DNA of 64,000 bases. It comes from Melanocharis versteri. Its lineage: Eukaryota > Chordata > Aves > Passeriformes > Melanocharitidae. Numbering within the stretch: position 1 is the stretch's first letter; each line of letters starts with the position of its first letter. The translations under genes and the position numbers were made by a program. The stretch lies in contig VZTG01008995.1 of the NCBI GenBank assembly GCA_013397845.1, forward strand, positions 3,107 to 67,106, given 5' to 3'. Shown in pieces: positions 37,901 through 49,900 of the stretch. The notes below the pieces were generated by a model. That model did no database searches. It was not told the origin of the DNA and was given only the letters and a program-made list of their open reading frames with translations.

Positions 37901-40900
37901 GGTGCCTGGAGTTGAGCCCAAATAAAAATAGCTGTCAAGTGAAGTGAGGGGCAGGTATCAAAGACAGCTGCACACAGCTGGAAAACACCTCTTGGGGAAG
38001 CTGCACATTGCTGGAGCAGGAGGTGGGGACCAAGCAGGGTTGTCCACACCACTGGGGAGCATGATTATAGCTCCATCTAAACCTACCTGCAATCCAGCTT
38101 GACAGCTGGTTCCTGCCTGGAGTGCTGCCTGGCTGGTCACGCAGTAGGCTTGGCTGATGCTCTTGTTTGGGGGCTCAACTTGATTCCTGGAACATAAAAG
38201 ATCCAGCAATGCTGTAGATGTCCTGACTGGCTTCCCTTTGTCCCCAGGGGCTGCTTCTGGATGGCTGAGGCCTCCCATAGGTCCTGTGTCATACTTGCAT
38301 GATGCACGGCATGTGGCGATATCTTAGGTTCCTTTGGACATTTGAAATGGCCCTGGGTGCTTATGTTCAGGCAACGAAATTTCATCCTAGATTTCCCCTG
38401 GCTATGATAAGAGCTTTATTATCTAGCCAAGGGACAGATAGCTCCATTGCAGAATTGAAATTTAAATGTGGGAATCTGCAGCTAAGAGTGACATATTGGA
38501 AGGGAACAATAACAAATATAAGTGTAACCTGAATTGAAGTAAATGTTCATTTTAAATGGTTGTATTTGTAGATACACTTCTGTCAGGAGTAAGGAAAGCA
38601 GTTGAAATACAATGATTTAACTAATTTGCTGTTGTATGAATTTAGCTATCCAGATAAAATGAGTTCATTTGCATCAGCACAAACAAGCAGAGTTATTTGC
38701 GTTTGCAGTCTCAGAAGAAACCTAACTGAGGATACAGCCCAAAAGACAAGATTAATAGTCTTGATTGCTAGCATTGGTGATCCTGTGCTGTTGCTAGACT
38801 AGCAGGTGTGAATTTCGGAATATCCATTGTGGATTAATATTAGACCTTAACTTCTCACAAATCTCAAAATGCCTTGAAATTTTTGACTAGCACTTATAAG
38901 ATGTGAGCCAGTGCATGAGATTGTGATTTTCATCCTATAAATGCCATGTGTATCTCTACACATCTGTAGATGTTCCCAGTAATAATTGTACGTCATCAAC
39001 CTGCTTTCACTTATAAAGGATTCATTAAGAGAAGGTAATTTGAGGTCAGCAGTGGTGCACCAGTATAAAGCCAGTCACAGGTGGAATACAATTGTTTCCT
39101 CAGAATTTTTTCCTTGATGTCAAGAATCACACTTATGCTTAAGTGGCTACAGTACTGGAGCCTATGAGTTGTGTACTGGATATTTTTATTCCTGCTAGTA
39201 AGTGGTCACTTGATCAGGTCCTGCTTGAGCAGGTCACTTAGAGGAATGTGAGATTATCAGTCCAGTTTCCTCTGGTTTTCGCAATGACAGGATTATGTTT
39301 TCTCTTTTAGTATTGTTCAGTGCAGTTTATAGATCTAAGACTGAACTCACACATCCTTCAGCATTGTACGCTGTACAGCAGAGATTTTTAATCTGGCTGT
39401 CATTTGGATCACTACTGTAGGTGGAGTTCTGCAGAACAAAAGCAGTCCTCTGCAAATGTTATTGCTCAAGATAAGGGTGTAAGCAGCAGATTATGAGATG
39501 ACATGTGACGTGTCCTTCCCTCAGTCTAAAAGTACAGGATCATGGTATGAACTTTGCCTGACTGGTTATGCAGAGAGCGTGCTCACATTTGTAGCTCTCA
39601 TGGACGAGACTTTGCGAAACAAAAACATAAAATGGCTCTCATGAGCTCCTTTCTCAGTCACTGTATATGTGGAGACCCTTTACCTGTGTCTGATTCTGAG
39701 GTAAGAACCGTATTTAACCTGTGACTTTGCTGCTCAAACTTGGAGGGGTTGTGCTTAAGGAATAGATTTGCTGAAGCTGTGTCAGTGCACCAGGCAGGAA
39801 GTGACTCTCTACTGAATTAAATGCACTGTTAAAACTGGTCCTGAGCAAAAATCTGTAGAGAACCTGAAGTTCTTGCTTTAGTGACAGGTGTCATGCCATA
39901 GAAACCAAAATTTTTTTAAGTACTCTATTTAGAATTAATTTCATGCTGTAAGTGAAATAATTGAATGTAGAGCGATGTGTGATGTTGATTTTTTTTTCAT
40001 AATTGCAGTAATCATGTTAAAATATTGACTGTTTAGTAACTCTGCTTACTGGCTGAAGTGCTTTCATACCATAGAATTAATCTTAAGCTGTCTTTCAAAC
40101 AAAAAGCAACATCTACCCTCTGTATCATGTGGCTTAAAAAAGACTCATTGGATTTGTAGTGGCCTGGCTGAAAATGGCAGGTGGACAAGAAGGTGGCAGA
40201 AGACAAATCCTCTGTCACAGACATCATTGTAAAAGGTTGTTTCTGGGCTGCATGTTTGCTTTGATTATGCAATATCTGGAATGCCTTCATCTGGTCTGAA
40301 TCAGATGAACAAAATATAGTTAGAGAGAGACAAAGTGATGCTTTTCTTTTTTGGAATACTTATTAGCTTTCTCTGTTTTTTTTCTATTTTTATAAAGGAG
40401 CTGGGAAAAGCCAAGAAACACCAAGAAATCAGAAATTTCAGGGGAAAGTGAATAAATTTTTGTGTGCAGATTTTTTTTCTGAAAAATTGCAAGGGTTTTG
40501 CTAGAAAAACTTACAATAGTATTACGTCAAATACATTGAAATGCTTGAAAATGTTCCCTCTACCAAGTATTTCAGCTGAGTTTATTATATTTCCAAACTT
40601 GTAATACCAGTGCAGTTATGATACTTGAAAGCGTTAACCTCTGAGCCAGATGTGCTGTTAAATAGGAACAACATGCTAATTTTCCAAGCTTTCTATCTAA
40701 ACCCATCATTTTTTCCTGTGTTTGTGCTATGATATATCTCTGATGGTTATCTGTGTGACTTTAACCTCCCAGAGCACATGTGAAGTTAGGTTCTCCCTTC
40801 CAAACTGGATGAGCTCGCTCACCTAATTCACTCCTGGCTGCAGAATCTCTAGATCTGACCAAGTGGGATTGTGGGAGTGAGTTGTAGGAGGGAGTGTGAC

Positions 40901-43900
40901 TGCCCAGTCTGGTGGCAGCTTACAGTTACATGGATCTGCAAGTGGTCAGACTGCAGGCTTGCTGTTCATTTTCATCACTGAAAATCTCTATAAAAGACGT
41001 GAAACAGAGAAATATCATCAAATGGATTGGGTTGGAAGGGGCCTTAAGGATCATCCAGTTCCAACCCACCAGCCATGGACAGGGACACCTTTCACTAGAC
41101 CAGGTTGCCCAGAGCCCCATCCAACCTGGCCTTGAACAATACCAGGGTTGGAGCATCCACATCTTCTCCAGACAACCTGTTCTGGTGCCTCACTACCCTA
41201 ATGGTCAAGAATTTCTTCATAATATCTAATCTAAACCCACCTTCTTTCAGTTTAAAATTGTTGCCCCTTGTCGTGGTGCTACAAGCCTTGGTAAAAAGTC
41301 CAAAACCCCAGTTGAGTTATTTTTACTGGTGTTTCCTTGTGCATAGAAACAAGTCCTGTGAGCACAGAGCTATCTTTCCAAGATACTATTCCATGAATTT
41401 AGTGTTTGTGATGGGACCTATCTGTGCTGCTGAGGTAATAGGTGAGTTTTTAGTGTTATTAGTCTTGTTTGCTGAAGAGGTACTGATGGTTGGGTGTTTA
41501 CCTTCCTCATCACAAGCATCATGATGTCTCTGCTTTGCAAAGTTATCTCTCCTGAATTGTCAATTGCATGTGTTGTATTTGTGGTAACTCCTTCTGTTTT
41601 AGACATGTTAAGTTGATCTGCCATATGACAAACTCACGAATGATTAACTGTCAGAAAATTCTGTGGCTTATTTGACTTGTTCACATTTAAAAAGGTTGTT
41701 TCTGATGACCACTGGAAGAGGTCCACATTCCAGGATGAAGAAAAGGCAGACTCACAAAAGGTCACACCCAGGAAATGGGGCTCTGGAAAAAGATCCCGGC
41801 CCAGACCTCTCTCAGACTATGGCCAAATGTCGATCCGGAGTTTCTCTATACCAGAAGATGCAGTTGCAGTGGAGTCTCAGAGGATAGACTGCACAGATGG
41901 AGAAAATCAGCCAGGACTGGCATCCACTGGGTGTGTGATCCAAAGCAGTACTGTAGGCTACCACAGAGGGCGAAAAAGAAGACCCATCTCCGTAATAGGT
42001 GGTGTCAGTTTCTATGGAGACGATCAAGTAGAAGAGAGAGAAAATCTGCTGACACAAGTAAGATAAACAGATGTGCTCTGCAAACTGCAAAAGATCCTTT
42101 CACTTCCTTGTCTCTATCTTCAGCCTAGAAAATAGAATGGATGCTTCCTTCTCTTCCTTCCCTTTTGTCAAGCTGACATCGTGTACTTAGAATACTGCTT
42201 TCCTGGTCACTAATTACTTTGTCTTCTTGCTAAAAATACAGCATGGAACAAGCCTGCTACTGACTTTGGGATAATCTTTGCTGTATTGTAAATTAACATG
42301 ATTTCTTTCTTGGCATGGTCATTATGTCTCGTGTTGGTCTATAAGGGCTCATTTGTGTGTAAGGCAGCTGTGTATTTAGTCTCCTTACGGGGTGTTGGGC
42401 CTGAGGAACAGAGGAGTACAATTAAATACAATAATAACACATTATTTATTGATCATTTCAAATTATCCAAAAGCAGGCCTATTCAAAAACTGTGGCATTA
42501 GCAGTGATGTTCAAAATCTTGGTTTTGGCATAGCAAAGATACTTAAAACTAAAGAAGACATTGCTTGAGAAAATTGGTAATCAATTGAGAAATTGAGAAA
42601 TTAAGAATTTAAGAAAATTGACAATATGTATGCAATTTCTGTTCATGTACTACTAAATTGATCAGATGAAACAAAGGTAGGAAACCTATAAGCAAGCAGT
42701 GTGTACTTGAGTAGTACGTATATTTGCCATCTCTGTTGACTTAAGTAAAAGAGTGAGAAATTAAGGACTTCTGAAAGGTAAAAATTGCTCCATTCTCCCT
42801 GGAGGTAATGCTGATCAAGTACAATGTGTAGAGGAACTCACTGTTGTGTTGGTGGTTGTGGCCCCATCTTGCACTTGGTTGCAGAGCTTCAGGCTCACAG
42901 GCTTTTGTAAGGCTGCACTGGTCAGGCGTTTTCCACTTTGCAGGAAAGCTGGAGGACCTCTGCCTAAAGCAATTGTCAAGCTGATAAAGCAACAGAAAAA
43001 AGAAATAGTATTTGCATCCTCAAAAAATTGATTCTGGTGGTTATTAATTGAATTTGAGTCCTCTCAGTGTTTCTCATGCCACTTCATCTCCTGCTGGGAA
43101 GTTTAGGGTACTAAAGTGTTGAAACAGTGGCAGGATTTTAGGTTTCCTCTGAAAAACATTTTGTAACATGGGCTTTGTTACTGTATTTTGCACATTTTCT
43201 TTATAATTCCTTGATGAAAAAAATGCATCTTGATGCAAGACCCCAGCTGAAGCAAGTGAACCTTTTACCCAGGCAAAGGCTTTAGTTTCAAATCCTATTT
43301 AATTAAGATATTTTAAAATTGATGTTATCTCTTAACTTGGAGAAAAAAAAAAGAGGAAAATAATCGTTATAAATTCCAGGCCATCTTAAGAATAATGGAT
43401 GGATTTAAATGGATAGTAAGTACTGGCAACTTGCTGTACTGTGGAAGTGATTAAATACTCTACAGGCCCTTCATTTAGTGCTGAAACCAAACTGATCTCT
43501 TTTCAAACCTTGTTTACATCAGTTTAATAGTGAAGGAACATGCATCAGGGCAGCTATTTGAGTTGACTCTTTCCATGCTCCAGTGCTGCCATGAGGGGTT
43601 GGCTGGGGTTAAATGAGCACATTGCTGGATCACTGTGGTCGAGACCAAAACTATGGAGCATTCCCCACAAGGGCACATTATTAAGCCAAATTGTGGCCTT
43701 CCCAGGACTGCCACTGGGTAAAAGCACATCCATGTCTGTCTAGGGAAAGGATTTGGGCTGAAGCCTTTAAAGAAAATTTTAGTTGCCTAGAAATAAATAG
43801 CCTTTTTTGCTTAGCCAGTTGTTTGCATACAGTAATTGCCATCACTTCTATTAATTATTTGATACAACAAATCAGACTTTGTGTGGTGAAGGATCCTGGT

Positions 43901-46900
43901 ATACTGATAAGGTACTTAGGAAATGAGGTTTAAAGATGAGGTTGTAGATAAATCATACTCCATACACATTGAGGTTTTTAGCAGTCATAATAAAAAGTAA
44001 ACTTTTAGCTAGAATGTAAAAAAGGACTAATGAAGCAGGAATATATGTGCTAGAAGTATTTCATGTGAGGCTGTCAAAGACTGCTCTTCATACTGGTGAG
44101 TTTTTTCTTTAAAGCTTTGAAAACCAGTGGGAATATTTGAAAAGTATAAAGCTAATTCCTTCCTTGCTGTATTTTGTTTTGGTCTGGCAGCTTAGGTGTG
44201 AGAAAACATTTTCAAACAATACCGTCATGGGTTTCGTAACAGAGTGTCAAGAGACAGTTCATTAAAAAACCATCCCTGATGTTTCAGATTACTTGATAGA
44301 AGAACAGTAACAACTGAACAATAAGAGAAGGTCCAAAGATGTGTTTCTCTGAAGTTCATGTGCTGAGGCCTGGCTGTTCAATGTACAGTGCTTATGCAAG
44401 ATCATTCAGCCTGGCTAATTTGAAGTTATTCAGGGACAACATAAAATCAGACTCAATTTGCAAATAAAACAGGGGTAGGTTCTCCAATCATAATTTAACA
44501 AATGAATGATTTATCCAAAGAAAACGGCTTTGAGATAAAGTTGCAGTAAACTTAGTATTACCTTTTTCTTATGAGACTTCTGGGAACTCAAAACAGAGCA
44601 TCATTTAGATACTTATTATTGTTTTGTTTATTTTACTGACAAGCAATGCATTCAACTAATGAAAGCAAAAATCCACCACCTCTGTGGGAAACCTGTTCCG
44701 GTGTTTTACCATCCTCATCCTAGAAAGCCTTTTCATTAATCTAAATTGACCCTCCTTCAGTTGAAAGCTATTGCCCCTTGTCCTATCACTACATGCCATT
44801 GTAAAAAGTCCCTCTCTAGCTTTCTTGTAGGCCCCCTTGGGTCCTGAAAGGCCACAGTGAGGTCTCCCTGGAGCCTTCTCTTCCCCAGGCTGAACGACTC
44901 CAGCTCTCTCAGCCCAGTCTTCATAGAAAAGGTGCTCCTGTCTTCCGATGGTCTTCAAAAAGGAGTATTACAAGATGAAAATTATAGAGCTTGTCTGACC
45001 ACAACAGAAGGCTAAGGAGTTTTTAATGTAACAAAGAACTGTAATGTAATAAAACTTGTTCTGTGATGCTGGTGGACATGGTATGCAGTGTTTAAGCAAT
45101 GTCACTTCAACATAGGGGAATTTACTGCCCTTGTAATTTCCTGGACTATCTGGAGAAACCTTACTTCATACCTGAGCTTTGCTCAGTTGGACTTGCTGGT
45201 AGCTTTACTAATACTGGATTTTCCTGTTTTCTCGGTAGCCTGTGACACGGCCACCCGTTCCAGCACACCAGGTGCCCCCGTACAAGGCTGTTTCCGCCAG
45301 GTTCCGGCCACTCACCTTCTCACAAAGTACCCCCATCGGCCTGGACCGGGTGGGACGGAGGCGGCAGATGAGAACATCTAATGGTAAGATGAACAAGTAT
45401 TTTTAACTTTCTAGATCTGAAAGCCACGCCCCAGGCTAAGCAAGAATTAGAATATAGTATGGAGCACAAAAGGGTGCAACACAACTCTGTGACAAAGTAA
45501 TACCCAGCTAAGTTCCTTTGTTTTGTGAGTTTCTTGCTTGCAGCTGCTGTCCTCATGTAAAACTTCCTTTTTATGTCTACCGTTTGACATTGCTACAGCT
45601 TATTGTTCTGTACCACTTACACTCCTGTATTCTCCACTCTCTATTCGTATACTTGCCTGAAGACAATAGATTGTGAAGGAACTAAGTTCTAATATGCTTG
45701 AGTTTGTTCCTGAACCCTAGCCACACCACACATGTATTTTTAATTTTCTGTTCGCCATGCATTCAGCTTCAGTTAGATGGGGAAGCCTTAAATAATTAAG
45801 TGGCTTGCCGGTGAGTGTAGCCCAACCAGAGCTCTGGTACATGAGGGACAGGTTCTTGGAAAAAAATTGCCTTTTTGGAAGCAGTGCCCTATAACAGGCT
45901 GGCCGCTGTGTCCTGTGTAATTTTGCTGTAATTGTTTACTCTTAGCATGCAATGCTATCTGGAGTTAATAGAAGTAGTCTATTAACTAGTCTAGTAGTAG
46001 TTGAACATTTCTTCACGGGTGGGACTGGAAGAACCTGGGTTAACAGCATTTGTATTCCTTTAGACGCTGGCAAGAGTTGGAAATAAAAGCGAAATTTTCA
46101 CTTTGTATCTTTCACTGTTAATAGTGAACAAAGCACTGTTGGGAACCTTCACCCTGAACCTTCTGGATCAAGGCTTCCCGTGACTGAAGTAGGAAACTTA
46201 ACAAGTAGCATTTTCAATGTTTATTGAAATTACATGTATGTTTACAAGTCAGTACTTGGCTTCTATAGTTCTTAGCTAAGTTTTAGCTGCAATGATGTCC
46301 AAATTCTCCAAAAATGCTTTAACTACAAATTAATTTGTGTAAGAACATGTTAAAACTGAATTCTCCTGTCTTGAATAGACCATGACAGTTTTCTTCAGGC
46401 GGTGCCCATATGGGCCATTCACTTAAGGGTTGGACTTGATGATCTTAGTGGGTCCCTTCCAGCTCAGAGAATTCTGTGATTCTGAGATACATTATTGTGC
46501 TTAGACAACCAGCAGGGAACTAAACTCCAAATAAGCCAATCCCTTTCCCCCTTCCCCTTCCAGTAATGGAGGGACAATAAGGAGAAATTACAAGATAACA
46601 ATTTACTAAAATCACAGTGATAACAGCAGTGTTAATAGCAAAAAGTATGCAAAAAGAAGGTGCCCTACCCACAAAAAAGGGCATTTTCCACTGTGAAAAA
46701 AACCCCAGCACTTCCTGAAGACAGCGCCTGGTGTGGTCTCCAGATGAAGGCAATATAATCTCTGTTCCTGCATCTGGGCCGTGTGGTATTTGGGACACAA
46801 AGGCAATATGTCAAGGAGAGCTTCCTCTGCTTAATGTTCTCCTGCACCGCAGTCTGAAAACAATGAAGGACTAGGACAGGCAAACCCCTTGGAAGCTCGA

Positions 46901-49900
46901 TCATCGCATTGTGCCGCGCCGCCGCCTCAGAGCGCTCTGCTTCGCTGGTTCCATTCTGCACGGTTGCCTCTGGCACTGCTGCTGCTCCACCCAGCTTGGC
47001 TCAGTCCCGCACAGCTGCCTCCGGCACCGGTGCTGCTCCACTTGGGCTCTTCTGGGGCTTGGGCTCCGTGTGGCTGGGCTGGACTTGGTTCTGTGCTGCT
47101 GCCTCTCTCTCTGCTGCCTTTTGTTCCCTTCGAGTGGCGTCTCAGACTCGTCGTCGCTGTCCTTCAGCACTGTGTCTTAAAGCTGTGGCCTGGAGGAATG
47201 GGAAGGGGACTGACAGTGGCAGAGAGGAGCTGGGTCCACTTGGCTGATCCCGATACCTTCTCCCTGGAGAGACCCAGCAAGATGGCAAACTTTGCTTTCC
47301 AGTGCCCAGCTTTTCCTGCCAAAACCATGCCTCCAGCAATGATGTGGGTGGTGTGGAATAAACAGCGCTAAAAGCTCCACCCCCTCTTCTGTCTAACCAG
47401 GGAAATTATATATACTCCATTTGTATTTTCCTTTTAATTTATATTGTAGTAAAATACTGGGAACTATTTTAAAACTCATGTCTGGAGTGTGTTCTGCTGT
47501 ATGTATCTTAGCACACTTAATGATCCAGATCAGGCACTGAGGTAAATTAGGCGTCGAATGCTGTGGCTCTTGCTGAGATTGTGTGGTGTCTCAGTCCCTG
47601 CTTCCAGAAGGACCATTCACAGAATAACAGGTCTGCCATAACGTAGTTTGGGAAAAAAAGAGGCTATTTTATTATCAGAGAATAGGAATTATTTTTTCTA
47701 TTTTTAGTTATCCTTTCCAATTCATGTTTGAAAACCACATGAAGTAGTATTAGTTACCTAGACAAGTGTCTGAGAGCAATATCTTTCCAGGTATTTAGCT
47801 TTTGAATAACTGGTCTCCTAAACATAAGCATCAGGATGACAAATGCGCAAACCAAGATTTCTGTGACTTTTCAGGACAATGAAGCCAAAGCAACCTCAAT
47901 TATGTTACATGTGACTTCTATGAGACCTTACAATAAACATAGAAGTGGAGCAGAAAAAGTTTCTGAAATCAAAACTCTGAAGGCAAGTGGGGAATATCAT
48001 GGACTTCACAGTTTGAAAGCAGTTGCAAAGATCTGTTAAGTAGCTCCAGAAGAAAATATTAAAGTGACTAGTGTCACACATTCTGATCTCTTTCCTTTTT
48101 TCTCTTAAATCACAAGGCATTTCCTTGTCTTTGAACATGTGGGAGCTTTTTGTTTGCTCATGCACAGTGAAATTTGATAGCACAAAAGCCCTTTATTATA
48201 GAAAGTAATTCTAAACCTAAACACTGAAAACCAATGGTATCTTATTTTAGTTACTTGCTAAAGCCTAATACATTGCATGCCTTCTTCTTATAGCAATGGC
48301 AGATAAAACTGGAGATGTAAATTTTCAGAAAAACAGATGCTAGAACACGGTGAATCATCATCTGTAGGAAACAGAGTAAGAATCAGACAACACAAGGGAA
48401 ACTTCCCTTGAGACTTACATTGCTACTCTTGCGCTTAAAGGGTTACAAGTTTTCAATCATGTTAAGCAGGTTGCCTATTTGTCATTACAGGGCAATTTTT
48501 ATAAGCATCTTAAAAACTAACCCATCTTTTTTTGCATATTTTTGTGTGGGACTAGAATTTGGCTCGTGTGGAGCACAGCTCGGGAGTGACTCAGGAGAGT
48601 GGTTGGTTTTCTTAAAGAGAGAGCTCATGAGTGGAATCAGATGTTCAGTGTCTGCACGAATGATGTGGGAAGGGAGGTATAGAATGAAATGGTGATTCTT
48701 GCTGGTGTGCTGAACTATTCATGGTAGTAAAAGTGAGACATGAGGCGCTGCACTGGCGTCAGGTGTTGGTAAAGCCCAGGTAATGCATGGAGAGGAGGAA
48801 AACAGCCCGATGTGCTTGCAGAAGAATGGACTTTGAACTGGATATTGCTATTCAGGAAGAGATCATGCGATCTTAACAGACATTTACAGAGTCAGTGCAG
48901 TGCATAGTAACAGTGAAAACAGTAAATAAAAGGGAAGGAGTTTGTAGGAAATGAATAGAGAACAAAACAGAAGGCCCAATTGTGCCACTGGTGTGGGGGG
49001 GGCCATCTCCCTGTTCCTTTCCATCCCAAAAGGCATTTTTTACAGGGGACCATACAGAGAAAAGCAGAAGGACAAGAAAACCAACTCAGTGTGTGTCTCT
49101 GGGAGGAGTGATTAATGTGGCTTGGGCTTTGCCACATGGAAAAAAGGACAATAGGAGAATAAAAGTCTGTTTGGCTTGGGAAAAATGAACAGATAATAGT
49201 TATTGTTTCCAATAATTTAAGAACTAAAGGGCACCAAATGAAATCACCAGAGAGCAAGCTCAAAATAAAAGATAATTTTCATAGTCTGTAAAATTAAACT
49301 ATAAAACTAATTGCTACACATTGTATTTCGCATCCCAACAGTCAAAAAAAATTGAGAAAGTGGTTTGAGAAATCCAGTTCATTAAACACAAAGATATAAT
49401 TTCTGCCCCAGGAGGGATCTGACTGATCTGCAGATAACTGGAATTTAGAAAAGTACATCAGAAAAATGCCATCACACGCCTCATCTATTTTTATGTTCCT
49501 CCCTGGGCATCTGCTTCTGGCTGCTGTCAGAGAAGTGGTTGGGGGTGACCTGTGGTCTGCCCCAGGATGGAGGGTTCTGTGATACCAGAGTGTATCTAGA
49601 AATGAATTTTCTTGAGGCGGATAAACTAGCTTTTAGTATTTTAGTGAGTGCTACCCACAGCCTTTTTAGGGCGCCCTGTGCAGTGGCAAAGCCAGCTCAG
49701 CATGCTTTTGGACGAGGTCACTGTGGACTGCCACTACAAAGGACAGCTTGCGCCTCCTCCTGTCCCTGGCTGATCTACAAGGAAATAAAGCCACCACCAC
49801 CTCACCCCAAATGAGTATTTTTGTGGTGGTTTAGTTTGTGGCTGCACAGTTGCCAGATGTGCCGATGCAAAGGAGGGAGAGCAGAACCTCCTCCATCCCA

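Noticed and set aside
41105..41524. 139-codon plus-strand frame
   Set aside because: Its first half is the reverse complement of a CR1 3' end and the rest is intron, so it is not a gene.
46889..47371. 160-codon plus-strand frame rich in Leu, Pro and Ala
   Set aside because: It lies in the GC-rich part of a probable LTR, with equally long frames on the other strand and a tandem repeat. It has no recognisable domain.
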